Shown here piece after piece: positions 8,411 to 16,956 of a DNA stretch of 38,343 bases (position 1 is its first letter; every line of letters starts with the position of its first letter). The notes below the pieces were generated by a model. The model was not told the DNA's origin, ran no database searches, and was given only the letters and a program-made list of their open reading frames with translations. The stretch spans positions 1 through 38,343 of the forward strand of contig CALNCU010000332.1 of assembly GCA_937875395.1 (NCBI GenBank), given 5' to 3'. The stretch comes from an uncultured Armatimonadota bacterium. Its GTDB lineage: Bacteria > Armatimonadota > UBA5829 > DTJY01. Made by a program: the position numbers and the translations under genes.

Positions 8411-8491
8411 GGATAATATATGAAGGAATCAGCATCTTGCATGTAGAAGAAGGCTTATGGGTATCTGGGTTCAAAGATTAAAGGAAAAAGA

Positions 8492-9274
8492 ATGGCACAA
8501 AGAGAGCGCAGACCAAAATATACAACAGCGGATAGGATTGCCCGAGCGCACAGCCTTAAAGATGAAGGGCTCTTAGATGATGCCATAGCGGAACTTAGAA
8601 AAGCCCTTCGTGCAAGCGCAGAAAAATCCAGAATTTACCGGGAGATGGCCGTATTATTTAAAAGCCACCACCGGCTTGACGAAGCCCTCCGCGCAGCCAG
8701 GCGTGCAGTTAAGGCAGATACAAATGATCCTGAATCCCGGGAACTGCTTATCAGCATACTCTTAGAGATGCACAGATGCGACGAAGCCATAGAAGAGAGC
8801 AAAGACCTTATTGCCCTAAGTGCCAACAGTATTGCCGCACGTGATGCCCTGAGCACCGCCTACCTGCAGAAGGGGATGCTTTCAAAGGCAATCAGAGTAA
8901 TAAACGAGCTTATAAGCCTTGATCCTTCCTCCCCGGAGAACCATTTCAGAAAGGCCATACTGCACCACCAGAAGGGCGATGTAAGCTCTGCCATGCAAGA
9001 GTTTTGCTGCGTGCTTGAGATGGCGCCCGGCGGCCAGATGGAGCAGGATGCAGAGCAGGCCGTCCGCGCCCTGGATACCTACCAGTTGCGCAGTATAATT
9101 ACGCTTGCCGTGGAAGATTATATCTTCCGCACAAAGCTTATAAGAGACCCTACAGCGGCAACATTGGAGAGGGGCTTTTACCTAAGCTATACCGGCATGG
9201 CGGCCCTTAGCCACATACGTTTTGAAGACCTGGGGGATATTTACCCGGATACCGGGCAGAGGCACTACCATTAA
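8492..9274 (+). CDS. TPR-repeat protein
   Basis: A 260-residue cytoplasmic protein with a string of tetratricopeptide repeats. Repeating 34-residue units can be traced, for example LKDEGLLDDAIAELRKALRA, FKSHHRLDEALRAARRAVKA, ISILLEMHRCDEAIEESKDL, LQKGMLSKAIRVINELISLD and ILHHQKGDVSSAMQEFCCVL. There is no signal peptide or membrane segment. The last 70 residues are not repetitive (LAVEDYIFRTKLIRDP and GFYLSYTGMAALSHI). TPR arrays bind partner proteins; no partner is indicated. It stands alone between two terminators and is probably transcribed on its own. Confidence 0.85.
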   Translation: MAQRERRPKYTTADRIARAHSLKDEGLLDDAIAELRKALRASAEKSRIYREMAVLFKSHHRLDEALRAARRAVKADTNDPESRELLISILLEMHRCDEAIEESKDLIALSANSIAARDALSTAYLQKGMLSKAIRVINELISLDPSSPENHFRKAILHHQKGDVSSAMQEFCCVLEMAPGGQMEQDAEQAVRALDTYQLRSIITLAVEDYIFRTKLIRDPTAATLERGFYLSYTGMAALSHIRFEDLGDIYPDTGQRHYH

Positions 9275-9313
9275 AAAATCGGGCGCACCCAATACGGATG
9301 GCGCCCGATTTTT
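9274..9313. terminator. Bidirectional intrinsic terminator
   Basis: A 13-base perfect stem, AAAAATCGGGCGC (9274-9286) with GCGCCCGATTTTT (9301-9313), loop of 14. It overlaps the stop of the TPR gene and serves the convergent rhamnose isomerase gene as well. Confidence 0.88.
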
Positions 9314-9322
9314 AGACTATAC

Positions 9323-10594
9323 TTACCCTCTCTGAGAAGCCGCCTCCTGCCCGTAAGCAGAGACTTCCTCTATCCAATCCATCCCGGCAGGCACGCCTGA
9401 TTTAAGGCAGAAATAATTCCAGATATCCCCTGCAGGCATGGTCTTAAGCTCCTCCAGCATGGCAAGCCGCTCAAAATTAAGACCGGCATCCTCATACTCT
9501 CTAAGCTTTATATTTGGCTCCAGAAGCGCAAGAAGCAGGCCCTTCATGGCGGCCCTTGCACCGGTTACCCATGCCCCCACCCTGTTGAGCGTGGCATCAA
9601 AATAATCAAGGGCAATATGCACGCAGCCAAGCGCGCCGCACCTAACAATCTCCTGCATAACGGCTGTTACTTCATCGTTTAAGATAACCACGTGATCGCT
9701 ATCCCACCTTACGCCGCGGCTCACATGCAGAAGCACCTCGTCAGAGAACTGCAGTACGGCAGATATTTTATCCGCCACAGATTCCGTGGGGTGGAAGTGC
9801 CCAAGATCAAGGCAGACCATTATGCCGCTCTTCATAGCGTAGCCCATGTAGAACTCATGGCTGCCTACCACAAAACTCTCGCTCCCTATGCCAAAGAGCT
9901 TGCTCTCAACCGCATCCTTAACCTGGGTGTGCGGGTATTTTACAGAGTATATGTCATCCAGAGATTCAAGGAGCCTCTCGCGCGGAGAGAACCTGTCAAC
10001 AGGGACATCCTTCTCTCCATCGGGTATCCAAAGGTTGTGAATGCAGGGGCTGCCCAGCTCTTTCCCCATATAGGCAGATATCTCCCTAGCCCGCTTTACG
10101 TGCTCTATCCAAAACTTGCGTATGCCTGTATCCCTGCTTGAAAGTGTGTAGCCTTCATCCGCCTTGGGGTGAGAGAAGAGCGTGGCGTTAAAATCTAACT
10201 TAAGCCCGTGGGTTTTGGCCCATTCCACCCAGCCGGAGAAATGCTCCGGGCCTATCTGATCCCGCTCCGGCACCTTCTGGCCAAACTGGCCGTAGATTGC
10301 GTGAAGGTTGAGCCGGTGCCTTCCCGGAATAAGAGAGAAAGCCTTTTTAAGATCATGCCTAAGCTCAGAGATGTTTCTGGCCTTCCCAGGATAGTTGCCG
10401 GTAACCTGAATTCCGCCGCCGGAGAGTGAGGCATCCGGCTTTTCAAAGCCGCCCACATCATCCCCCTGCCAACAGTGGAGCGATATAGACGCCGATGAGA
10501 GTTCATCCACCGCCCTATCTGTATCTACCCCTATCTCTGCATAACGCTCACGCGCCTGCTCATAAGCTTCTTCAATCCTTTTCTGGTTAGACAC
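9323..10594 (-). CDS. rhaA: L-rhamnose isomerase
   Basis: A 423-residue enzyme, close to the 419 of the E. coli protein. The N-terminal region contains SISLHCWQGDDVGGFE, and GNYPGKARNISELRHDL is the conserved RhaA segment. HAIYGQFG and WVEWAKTHGLKLDFNATLFSHPKA form the substrate pocket region. LDLGHFHPTESVADKISAVL carries metal-ligand residues (Asp, His, His in this motif), and HVSRGVRWDSDHVVILND is also conserved. It converts L-rhamnose to L-rhamnulose in the cytoplasm using Mn2+ or another divalent metal. No rhaB, rhaD or transporter is beside it, so the rhamnose pathway genes are scattered; the HpcH-family aldolase at 35192 could act on deoxy-sugar acids but the link is weak. Confidence 0.95.
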   Translation of the reverse strand: MSNQKRIEEAYEQARERYAEIGVDTDRAVDELSSASISLHCWQGDDVGGFEKPDASLSGGGIQVTGNYPGKARNISELRHDLKKAFSLIPGRHRLNLHAIYGQFGQKVPERDQIGPEHFSGWVEWAKTHGLKLDFNATLFSHPKADEGYTLSSRDTGIRKFWIEHVKRAREISAYMGKELGSPCIHNLWIPDGEKDVPVDRFSPRERLLESLDDIYSVKYPHTQVKDAVESKLFGIGSESFVVGSHEFYMGYAMKSGIMVCLDLGHFHPTESVADKISAVLQFSDEVLLHVSRGVRWDSDHVVILNDEVTAVMQEIVRCGALGCVHIALDYFDATLNRVGAWVTGARAAMKGLLLALLEPNIKLREYEDAGLNFERLAMLEELKTMPAGDIWNYFCLKSGVPAGMDWIEEVSAYGQEAASQRG

Positions 10595-10720
10595 TCAGTC
10601 TGCTCCTTTCGTAGCTTGCGTATCCCAAATCATCTATCCGTATTCTACGCAGCACAGAAGCCATTGTCAACTCTTCCAAAGGATTGGCAACCCTCTTATG
10701 ATTCTTTCACCGTTCGGACT

Positions 10721-11050
10721 CTACTCTTTTTTACGGATGCGTTTTTTGTTTCTGCAGGCGGAGTTGGCAAAATTTACGGTGGAACGTCCCTTTTTGGATA
10801 TATTTGCCTTTTTTATCTGCGGTTTTGATCTTTGGGGTTCAAGGCCCAGATAGCAGGAAACTTTATCTAACTGTTCTATGTTAAAACAGACCTGCCATGC
10901 AAAGGCCCTGCCGCCGGGAGAATAATAGGTGGCTGCCACGCCTGCATCTATCCGGCTCCCTGCCATTTTTAGTATCCCTTCTGCCAAATCTTTGCTTTCA
11001 AGATAAGCCATGCCGAATTTACTGTTAAACTTCCACACTGTGTTACTCAA
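10721..11050 (-). CDS. Small hypothetical protein with basic tail
   Basis: A 109-residue ORF starting at TTG 11050, with GAGGAG five to six bases upstream, which supports this start. The first 70 residues look folded (VWKFNSKFGMAYLESKDLAE, AATYYSPGGRAFAWQVCFNI), with mixed alpha/beta character. The last 40 are strongly basic (KKANISKKGR, RNKKRIRKKE), which might bind nucleic acid. I do not recognise a family. It lies between rhaA and rplY on the same strand, well separated from both. The good ribosome site and non-random composition support a real gene, but it could be lineage-specific. Confidence 0.55.
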   Translation of the reverse strand: MSNTVWKFNSKFGMAYLESKDLAEGILKMAGSRIDAGVAATYYSPGGRAFAWQVCFNIEQLDKVSCYLGLEPQRSKPQIKKANISKKGRSTVNFANSACRNKKRIRKKE

Positions 11051-11150
11051 TGCTCTCCTCTTGCCGCCTTAAGCTATGATATACTCTTCTATTATCATGA
11101 TACAGAACATGCGTTCGTATGTCAACGGCGGTTTTATTCTTCTGATATAA

Positions 11151-11181
11151 AAAAAGAGCCCGCTCTTTGCAGGCTCTTTTT
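11151..11181 (-). terminator. Intrinsic terminator of rplY
   Basis: AAAAAGAGCC (11151-11160) pairs perfectly with GGCTCTTTTT (11172-11181); on the minus strand a T-rich run follows the stem. Confidence 0.85.
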
Positions 11182-11203
11182 GTCTTTTTTATTGGTTGCC
11201 GGA

Positions 11204-11854
11204 TTATTCTGCAGAGGCTTCTTCTGCGGCAGCCTCTGTCCCTGACTCTGCTGCAGAAATCTCTCCTTCTTCCACTGCCTCTTCCTGGACGGTAGGCATA
11301 CGCATGGATACAACTACGCTACCCGGTAAGGGCCCTACCACTTCTACATCAGGCGAGATGTCTAAATCTTCTACCAGGATGCTCTGTCCAAGATCAAGTT
11401 TGGATACATCCACGCTTATATGCGTGGGGATGTTATTGGGCAGGGCTTTAACATCCAGATTATCTGTAACCTGATCCAGAAGGCCTCCCAGCTTAACGCC
11501 GGGGGCTTCTCCCGCAAGCATGATAGGCACTAAGGCGCGCACCGGCTCATCCATGGATACGCGGTGGAAGTCTATATGCATTATGCGCTTGGAGACAGCA
11601 TCTATTTGCAGGTGCTTGAACATTACCGGGTGGCCGGCAGAGCTTTTGCCGTCTACGGAAAGGTCTATAAGAGAGAGCTTTCCACCCGGGACTTTGAGAA
11701 TATTGCTTATATCATCAAGAGAAACGGTAATGGCTTCCGGCTCAAACCCTTTGCCGTAAACGGTGGCAGGGATTTGATCCTCACGCCGGAGCCTTTTTGT
11801 CTCGCTTTTTCTAAAATCTGTCCTTGTTTGGGATGACAACTGCAGCTTAGTCAT
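11204..11854 (-). CDS. rplY: 50S ribosomal protein L25/CTC form
   Basis: This 216-residue protein is the long CTC type. The N-terminal L25 domain (residues about 1-95) includes TRTDFRKSETKRLRREDQIPATVYGKG and HVMFKHLQIDAVSKRIMHIDFHRV-like segments that bind 5S rRNA. The C-terminal TL5/CTC beta domain follows (VPIMLAGEAPGVKLGGLLDQ, HISVDVSKLDLGQSILVEDL). The protein ends in an acidic Glu/Ala-rich tail of about 30 residues, common in this form. It is part of the large ribosomal subunit and in several bacteria is linked to general stress. The gene is monocistronic here, with its own terminator. Confidence 0.95.
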   Translation of the reverse strand: MTKLQLSSQTRTDFRKSETKRLRREDQIPATVYGKGFEPEAITVSLDDISNILKVPGGKLSLIDLSVDGKSSAGHPVMFKHLQIDAVSKRIMHIDFHRVSMDEPVRALVPIMLAGEAPGVKLGGLLDQVTDNLDVKALPNNIPTHISVDVSKLDLGQSILVEDLDISPDVEVVGPLPGSVVVSMRMPTVQEEAVEEGEISAAESGTEAAAEEASAE

Positions 11855-11983
11855 AAAACACCCTCCTGAGGTTCGGGTTTAAATTTTATTGTTATAGAAT
11901 TTGCTGGCGCAAGGCGACAACATCTATTAGTATACTGGAAAAACGTTGCTCAAGTCAAGCCTTGCAAGCCGGGGATTAAATCT

Positions 11984-12979
11984 CTACTCCGGGCTGCCGG
12001 TGAATGTGATGGATGGAGGCCCTTGCGAGTAATCCACCTCAAAACGGCCGTTCTTTGTTGGGTAGATTATCTTTTTTGCAAGCTCAAAATTGTTGAGTCC
12101 GGGAAGTTTGGCGGCAAGCCTGCCCTCTTCCAGCATATAGTCATCGGCAAATCGTTCCACTATCTTATCCCTGTTGCCTACAGGGTGGCCGGTATCCAGT
12201 ATGGCTTTGCCGTCTATAAACCATTCCGTAAGGAAGTGCCCGTCCGGCTTGAATCCGGCGGTTATCATGTTTTGGAAGATATTTATCTTAGGAACCGCCG
12301 GACAGGATGAATCGTCCAGGCCATGCACTATTACTACTTTGTTCCCCGGGTTTGCAGAGAACTGCTGCTTAAGGTGATGTATGTTGCCGGGGTCCAACAA
12401 CTCTTGCAGGTCTGGCGTCAAATATGCCGGGCTTTGGGGGTCTTTTGAGTATCCGGCGTTTAGGCCGCTGCCAAACTCGCCGGTTCCGTATGCTATGCCG
12501 TTTGTTAGGCCGGGCATGCCGCATATATCTACGGCGCACGCCAGGGTATGCGGGGCCAGCTTGTTGACCATTAATGTGACATTGCCGCCGCCGCTGCCAC
12601 CCATTGAGTAGCATCTTCCGGGATTGAATGCCAACCCGGCGTCCCTGATCTGCTTCTGAATGTGATAGAGCGCCCGGATGCAATCCATGGCCTGCAGAAA
12701 ACCGTGGTCGTAGGGTTTCTCTTCCGGCACAACCTGACCCGGCCCGCTTTGCAGGTAGTTTACGCTTACAGAAACCACGTTGTATCTATCTGCAAACTCC
12801 CGGCACCAGGCCACGTAATGGGGCTCGTCATATATGCCGCCCCAGTTATGCAGGACAAGCATGGTGCCGGTGTTGGCACCTATGCCTGCGGCGGGAGTTT
12901 CTATGTGCAGGCGTACTTTGCGCTCCCCCGGCGAGAGCGGCCATTCCTGCGCCGTAATTTCTTGTTCTTTCTCTATCAA
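11984..12979 (-). CDS. Alpha/beta hydrolase, possibly DUF2920-like
   Basis: A 331-residue protein starting at TTG 12979, with GGAGG five bases upstream. The core is an alpha/beta hydrolase: TMLVLHNWGGIYDE near the N-terminus, nucleophile elbow YSMGGSGGGNVTL (Ser in G-G-S-G-G), an acid candidate in VIVHGLDDSSCP, and a late His in LDTGHPVGNRDK. The spacing and the phrase ID GKAILDTGH resemble DUF2920 proteins, which occur beside flagellin-modification genes in Campylobacter, but no such genes are present. There is no signal peptide. The substrate is unknown. Assignment to the hydrolase fold is firm; the DUF2920 label is tentative. Confidence 0.7.
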   Translation of the reverse strand: MIEKEQEITAQEWPLSPGERKVRLHIETPAAGIGANTGTMLVLHNWGGIYDEPHYVAWCREFADRYNVVSVSVNYLQSGPGQVVPEEKPYDHGFLQAMDCIRALYHIQKQIRDAGLAFNPGRCYSMGGSGGGNVTLMVNKLAPHTLACAVDICGMPGLTNGIAYGTGEFGSGLNAGYSKDPQSPAYLTPDLQELLDPGNIHHLKQQFSANPGNKVVIVHGLDDSSCPAVPKINIFQNMITAGFKPDGHFLTEWFIDGKAILDTGHPVGNRDKIVERFADDYMLEEGRLAAKLPGLNNFELAKKIIYPTKNGRFEVDYSQGPPSITFTGSPE

Positions 12980-13605
12980 GTTATCCTCCGTTTGGATGCT
13001 GTGGGTTGTTTACTCAATCTGGTAACAGCTGGCCATGAACTCTGACGGGGTAATGCTTCCCAGCATTTAAAAGGGTTATGCTCATAACGTAGTTTTCTAT
13101 AATGTTGCGACGGCTCTTAAAGCGATCTGCGTCTACATCTGTTACAGAATTATATAGGTGGATAGTATAAGGCCCAGCATGGAGAGCAGCTTTCCACCAG
13201 TATAACCAATTTTTCTACTTATTATAAACCTTCTCCATGCGATGGGGTTCTTCCTGCCTGGAGAGCGGATTGGGGGTTCTGTTGAATAATATGGGCCGTT
13301 TAAGGTATTAGTCTATTCTCTATAGGCTGATTTCCAAACAGTATTCTATGCCTATACTTGAGTACCAAGACCACATGGTATTTGCATTCCCAACTTGTAT
13401 GCAATAAACTCTTGGGGAGGCCATCCAGGCATGGTCAGTATACGGGATTGCAACATATTATATTGCGCGCGTGCATGGGAGGCCTTCTGTGCAGAGCCGC
13501 CCGCCGCAATGGGCAAGGATATTACCACAATCGACAATATCACTTTTTTGTGATCCTACACACTTTTGGACTATATCCATAGCGCAACCGTAATGATGAA
13601 CCGGT
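12980..13605. other. Long non-coding stretch
   Basis: No convincing gene on either strand. Short open frames at 13352-13582 lack ribosome sites. On the minus strand, 13015-13190 reads as a stop-bounded peptide with IHLYNS followed by DVDADRF, faintly like the C-terminus of class V aminotransferases, so decayed coding sequence is possible. No tRNA or known riboswitch was recognised. Confidence 0.45.
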
Positions 13606-13635
13606 TTGACTAAAACACGGAGCACTTTCTATAAT
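13606..13635 (+). promoter_or_regulatory. Sigma-70-type promoter for the amidohydrolase gene
   Basis: TTGACT (13606-13611) and TATAAT (13630-13635) with an 18-base spacer. The predicted start near 13642 lies downstream of the possible TTG start at 13635, so translation should begin at GTG 13665. Confidence 0.65.
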
Positions 13636-13664
13636 TGAAGAAGATTATAATAAGGCGGCCGGAA

Positions 13665-14474
13665 GTGATTATAGACATACATACACATGTTTTCCCTGAC
13701 CAGCTGGCAGAAAAGGCGCTTGCGGTGCTATCCAACAGCGGCAACATTGCTCCGTATACAGACGGCACATGCGCGGGTCTGTCTGCCTCTATGCAGAAGG
13801 CAGGGGTTGATATATCTGTCATAATGCCCATTGCAACCAAGCCGTCGCAAGTGCAGAGCATCAACCGCTGGGCGGCAGATATCAACCGCCAGCGCAAAAA
13901 CCTGATCAGTTTCGGTACGCTGCATCCGCAGCAGAATGACTGGCAGGAGGATATAGACTTCATTGTTACCAACAAGATTCCCGGCATTAAGCTGCATCCT
14001 GATTACCAGAACTTCTTTGTGGATGACCCGGAAATAATGCCTTTATACAAAGCTTTGGCAGATGCAGAGCTTATGCTTATGCTTCATGCCGGAGTAGACA
14101 TAGGGATACCTCCGCCGGTACACTGCACTCCCAAACGCCTCTCCCGGATGCTCTCTGCGGCCCCCAATCTCACCGTTATTGCCGCGCACATGGGCGGATA
14201 CCAGTGCTGGGATGATGCCATGCACTACCTTTTTGGACGGAATCTCTACCTTGATACATCCTTTACCCTGGCGGAGACAGGCCCGGAACGCATGGCTGCC
14301 ATGATACAGGCGCACGGCGCAGATAAAATTCTGTTCGGCACGGATTCGCCCTGGACGGATCAGGCATCTGAGGTACGGAGAATACAAGAGTTGCCGCTTA
14401 TGCAAGATGATATAAACGCAATTCTGGGGGGAAACGCAGCCCGTCTGCTGAAGAACAACATAAAGCCGGGATAA
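13665..14474 (+). CDS. Amidohydrolase-2 family metal-dependent hydrolase
   Basis: A 269-residue TIM-barrel hydrolase of the COG2159 type. The start is set at GTG 13665 because AAGGCGG lies six bases upstream and the predicted transcription start falls after the alternative TTG at 13635. The protein then opens directly with MIIDIHTHVFPDQL, giving the HxH metal ligands. GIKLHPDYQNF, LMLHAGVDIG and IAAHMGGYQCW carry further conserved His residues, and LFGTDSPWTD carries the catalytic Asp. Members hydrolyse or decarboxylate small ring or carboxylic substrates in the cytoplasm. It is a single-gene unit followed by a convergent tRNA gene. Confidence 0.88.
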   Translation: MIIDIHTHVFPDQLAEKALAVLSNSGNIAPYTDGTCAGLSASMQKAGVDISVIMPIATKPSQVQSINRWAADINRQRKNLISFGTLHPQQNDWQEDIDFIVTNKIPGIKLHPDYQNFFVDDPEIMPLYKALADAELMLMLHAGVDIGIPPPVHCTPKRLSRMLSAAPNLTVIAAHMGGYQCWDDAMHYLFGRNLYLDTSFTLAETGPERMAAMIQAHGADKILFGTDSPWTDQASEVRRIQELPLMQDDINAILGGNAARLLKNNIKPG

Positions 14475-14510
14475 ACTGCATCCGTGGTTTGGAAAATAAG
14501 GGGAAATACC

Positions 14511-14585
<75 letters not shown>

Positions 14586-14631
14586 CCTGAGGTGCGTGGC
14601 GGCACATACAACCTCGCGCACAACATCATAA

Positions 14632-14660
14632 AGTATAGCAGAAACAAACCGTATCGTCAA
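14632..14660 (-). promoter_or_regulatory. Sigma-70-type promoter of the tRNA gene
   Basis: On the minus strand TTGACG (14660-14655) and TATACT (14637-14632) are separated by 17 bases, ending 46 bases before the mature tRNA 5' end. Confidence 0.75.
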
Positions 14661-14778
14661 TAGCAAACGCACAACTTCCGGCATAAAAAATACCATAAAA
14701 CCACCACAAAAAACCTTCACCAATATGCACTCCCACCTGTTGACTTATCGCTTTAACCGTGGTAATGTTGTAGATATG

Positions 14779-14794
14779 GCGGAAACGTTACCGC
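14779..14794. promoter_or_regulatory. Likely LacI-family operator
   Basis: GCGGAAACGTTACCGC is a 16-base near-perfect palindrome with the central CG step typical of LacI/GalR operators. It lies 39 bases upstream of the LacI-type regulator gene and about 10 bases after a possible promoter (TTGACT 14740-14745 with a weak -10 at 14763-14768), so autorepression is likely. Confidence 0.6.
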
Positions 14795-14832
14795 AAACCA
14801 GGGCATAATACCGCCCATAAATTTGGCAGAAG

Positions 14833-15849
14833 ATGAATATAAAGGAATTCTCAACAAGAATAGGCGTCTCGCCAACCACTACATCAAGCGCAATCACCGG
14901 AAACGGGCGGATAAGCAAAGCCACCCGCCAGATGGTGCTGCAAAAAATGCGTGAGCTTGGGTACACCCCCAACCTGAACGCAAGAAGGCTTGTAAGCGGC
15001 AGAAGCTACATGGTGGCCTTAAGCCATGTAGATCAGAAGGCGGCATCAGACCTTTTTACCATGCAGGTGGCGCGCGCCATAGTGGGCCCCCTAAAAGAGT
15101 TCGGCTACGACCTCTGGCTAAACCTGGCGCCGGACAGCATGCAGGAATACTCCCTCCTCCGGCAGCTTGTAAAATCCAGCACCATAGACGGTACCATTAT
15201 AATAAGCGACTGGAGCGTCCCCAAAAAACTTCTGCGAGACGTAGCAAGCCGAAACCAGCCCTGCGTAGTTATAGGGGAAAAGCTGATAGACGATATCCCC
15301 TTTGTAGGCTCTGTCATGCTAAACCTGAAGCCCGGCGCGCTGGAAGTTGCAAGACTCTTCGCCGCCCAGGGTCACAAAAGGATAGGATTTATAGATTCAG
15401 ACCTCAGAGATAGAGTCTTTGAATATTTTGCAGATGCGCTTAAAAAATTAGGAACACCCATAAATAAAAAACACTACGTAGCAGCCGGGAGGGATACAGA
15501 AGAGGGCGCGCGGGCATTAAGACGCCTTATGTCCCAGCCCAACCCCCCAACGGCAATCTTTGCGCGCACAGATGTGCTTGCAATAGGGGCAATCAGGGAG
15601 GCCCGGAACATGGGGCTTTCCATACCACAGAACCTCTCTGTGGTTGGGCATGATGATCTTTCCATACTACCCCTTGCAGAACCCGGGCTTACCACCGTAA
15701 GAATAGACTGCACAGAACTTGCAAAGGCAGCAGCAGAGATGCTCTCCGGGCTTTTGCGCAACCCGGATACAGACCCGGAGCCAAAAGTAATAAGCACATC
15801 CCTTGTAATGCGGCAGACGGCCGCGCCCACGCCAAGAGCGGCTGATTAA
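14833..15849 (+). CDS. LacI-family transcriptional regulator
   Basis: A 338-residue repressor of standard length. The N-terminal helix-turn-helix reads MNIKEFSTRIGVSPTTTSSA, with a threonine-rich recognition helix instead of the commoner VSxxTVSRAL. The hinge is LNARRLVSGRS. The periplasmic-binding-like effector domain follows from about residue 60, with GHKRIGFIDSDL, TAIFARTDVLAIGAIREARN and LSVVGHDDLSILPLAEPGLT, all typical of LacI/GalR proteins. It should bind a sugar or sugar derivative and control the oxidoreductase and isomerase genes just downstream (57 bases). A palindrome matching a LacI operator lies upstream of its own gene. Confidence 0.93.
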   Translation: MNIKEFSTRIGVSPTTTSSAITGNGRISKATRQMVLQKMRELGYTPNLNARRLVSGRSYMVALSHVDQKAASDLFTMQVARAIVGPLKEFGYDLWLNLAPDSMQEYSLLRQLVKSSTIDGTIIISDWSVPKKLLRDVASRNQPCVVIGEKLIDDIPFVGSVMLNLKPGALEVARLFAAQGHKRIGFIDSDLRDRVFEYFADALKKLGTPINKKHYVAAGRDTEEGARALRRLMSQPNPPTAIFARTDVLAIGAIREARNMGLSIPQNLSVVGHDDLSILPLAEPGLTTVRIDCTELAKAAAEMLSGLLRNPDTDPEPKVISTSLVMRQTAAPTPRAAD

Positions 15850-15906
15850 CAGTTCTACAGGCGAAAACGTCTTTAGATTCAAACATCAAGAGAGGAGATA
15901 TAGAAA

Positions 15907-16935
15907 ATGCTCAAAGTAGGTTTAACAGGTTACGGCTTTATGGGCCATATGCATGCGCAGTGCTACACCGCAACGGGGGAAGCCCAGATTGTGGCGCTTG
16001 CAGATGTAGACCCGGCAAAAAGAAAAGAGGCAGAGGAGAAATACAACTGCAAAACATATGCAAATATAAACGATATGCTTGCTGCAGAACCCAACCTGGA
16101 TATTGTTGATATCTGCACCCCCACCTATCTCCATGAGGAATGCGTACTGGCAGCCGCACCCAAGGTAAAGAATATAATGTGCGAGAAGCCCATGTCCCTC
16201 ACCGTGGAATCCTGCAACAGAATGATAGATGCCGCCAAAAAGAACGGCGTGCGCCTTATGATGGGCCAGGTCATCCGCTTCTGGCCGGAATACATGGTAG
16301 TAAAGGATCTGGTAGATTCCGGCAAGTACGGCAAGATACTCTGGATAAGCGCGCAGCGGCGCAGTTCCTTCCCCTTCCAGTCATGGGAGAACTGGTATGC
16401 CGATGAAAAGAAGAGCGGCGGCGCAGTGCTTGACCTGCACATTCACGATCAGGATTTCATAGCCTACCTCCTGGGTTCGCCCAAGATGGTAGATGCCCGC
16501 GGAGAGAAGGGCCCCGGGGCCGGCATAAACGGCGTTCAGGCGCTGGGCTGGGGATACGCGAACGGTGCAAAGACCTACGCAGAAGGCGCGCTCAACCTGG
16601 CGCCCGGTTTCCCGTTCAACATGGCGCTCCTTGTAGCCTGCGAGAAGGCCACTTTAAAGCTGGATATAAGCAGCAGCCCGTCACTCATGGTCTACCCGTT
16701 TGAGGGAGAGGCCTTTGCGCCGGAACTCCCCAAGCCCAGCATAGGCCAGTCCACGGAGACTTCCGGAAACATCTCAGACCTTGGCGGCTACTTCAATGAA
16801 ATCAAGTACTTCATAGACTGCATAAAAGCAGGCAAGACCCCTGACATAGTCAAGCCGGAAGATGCCCGCGAGGCGGTTAAAATCTGCCTTGCAGTAACGG
16901 AATCTGCAGAAACAAACAAAGTTGTAGAACTCTAA
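15907..16935 (+). CDS. Gfo/Idh/MocA-family NAD(P)-dependent oxidoreductase
   Basis: A 342-residue dehydrogenase. The Rossmann fingerprint GYGFMG lies at the N-terminus (residues 8-13), followed by DVDPAKRKEAEEKY. The family motif CEKPMSL marks the active-site Lys (EKP), and VLDLHIHDQDF carries the histidine pair used for acid-base chemistry in sugar dehydrogenases. The C-terminal domain is the usual beta-sheet dimer module. Members oxidise sugars, inositols or sugar amines at a ring carbon, or reduce them. It sits between the LacI regulator and an isomerase/epimerase 21 bases downstream, so the three form a likely substrate-induced operon for a sugar or inositol derivative. Confidence 0.9.
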   Translation: MLKVGLTGYGFMGHMHAQCYTATGEAQIVALADVDPAKRKEAEEKYNCKTYANINDMLAAEPNLDIVDICTPTYLHEECVLAAAPKVKNIMCEKPMSLTVESCNRMIDAAKKNGVRLMMGQVIRFWPEYMVVKDLVDSGKYGKILWISAQRRSSFPFQSWENWYADEKKSGGAVLDLHIHDQDFIAYLLGSPKMVDARGEKGPGAGINGVQALGWGYANGAKTYAEGALNLAPGFPFNMALLVACEKATLKLDISSSPSLMVYPFEGEAFAPELPKPSIGQSTETSGNISDLGGYFNEIKYFIDCIKAGKTPDIVKPEDAREAVKICLAVTESAETNKVVEL

Positions 16936-16956
16936 AATATTCACGGAGGTAGAAGG

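Noticed and set aside
13015..13190. Minus-strand peptide resembling the end of a class V aminotransferase
   Set aside because: Only one short match (IHLYNS, DVDADRF); nothing upstream supports the rest of the enzyme, so it is noted only as possible decayed sequence.
13352..13543. 63-residue minus-strand ORF with a hydrophobic N-terminus
   Set aside because: GTG start without a ribosome site, no recognisable domain, and it lies in a region with stops in all other frames.
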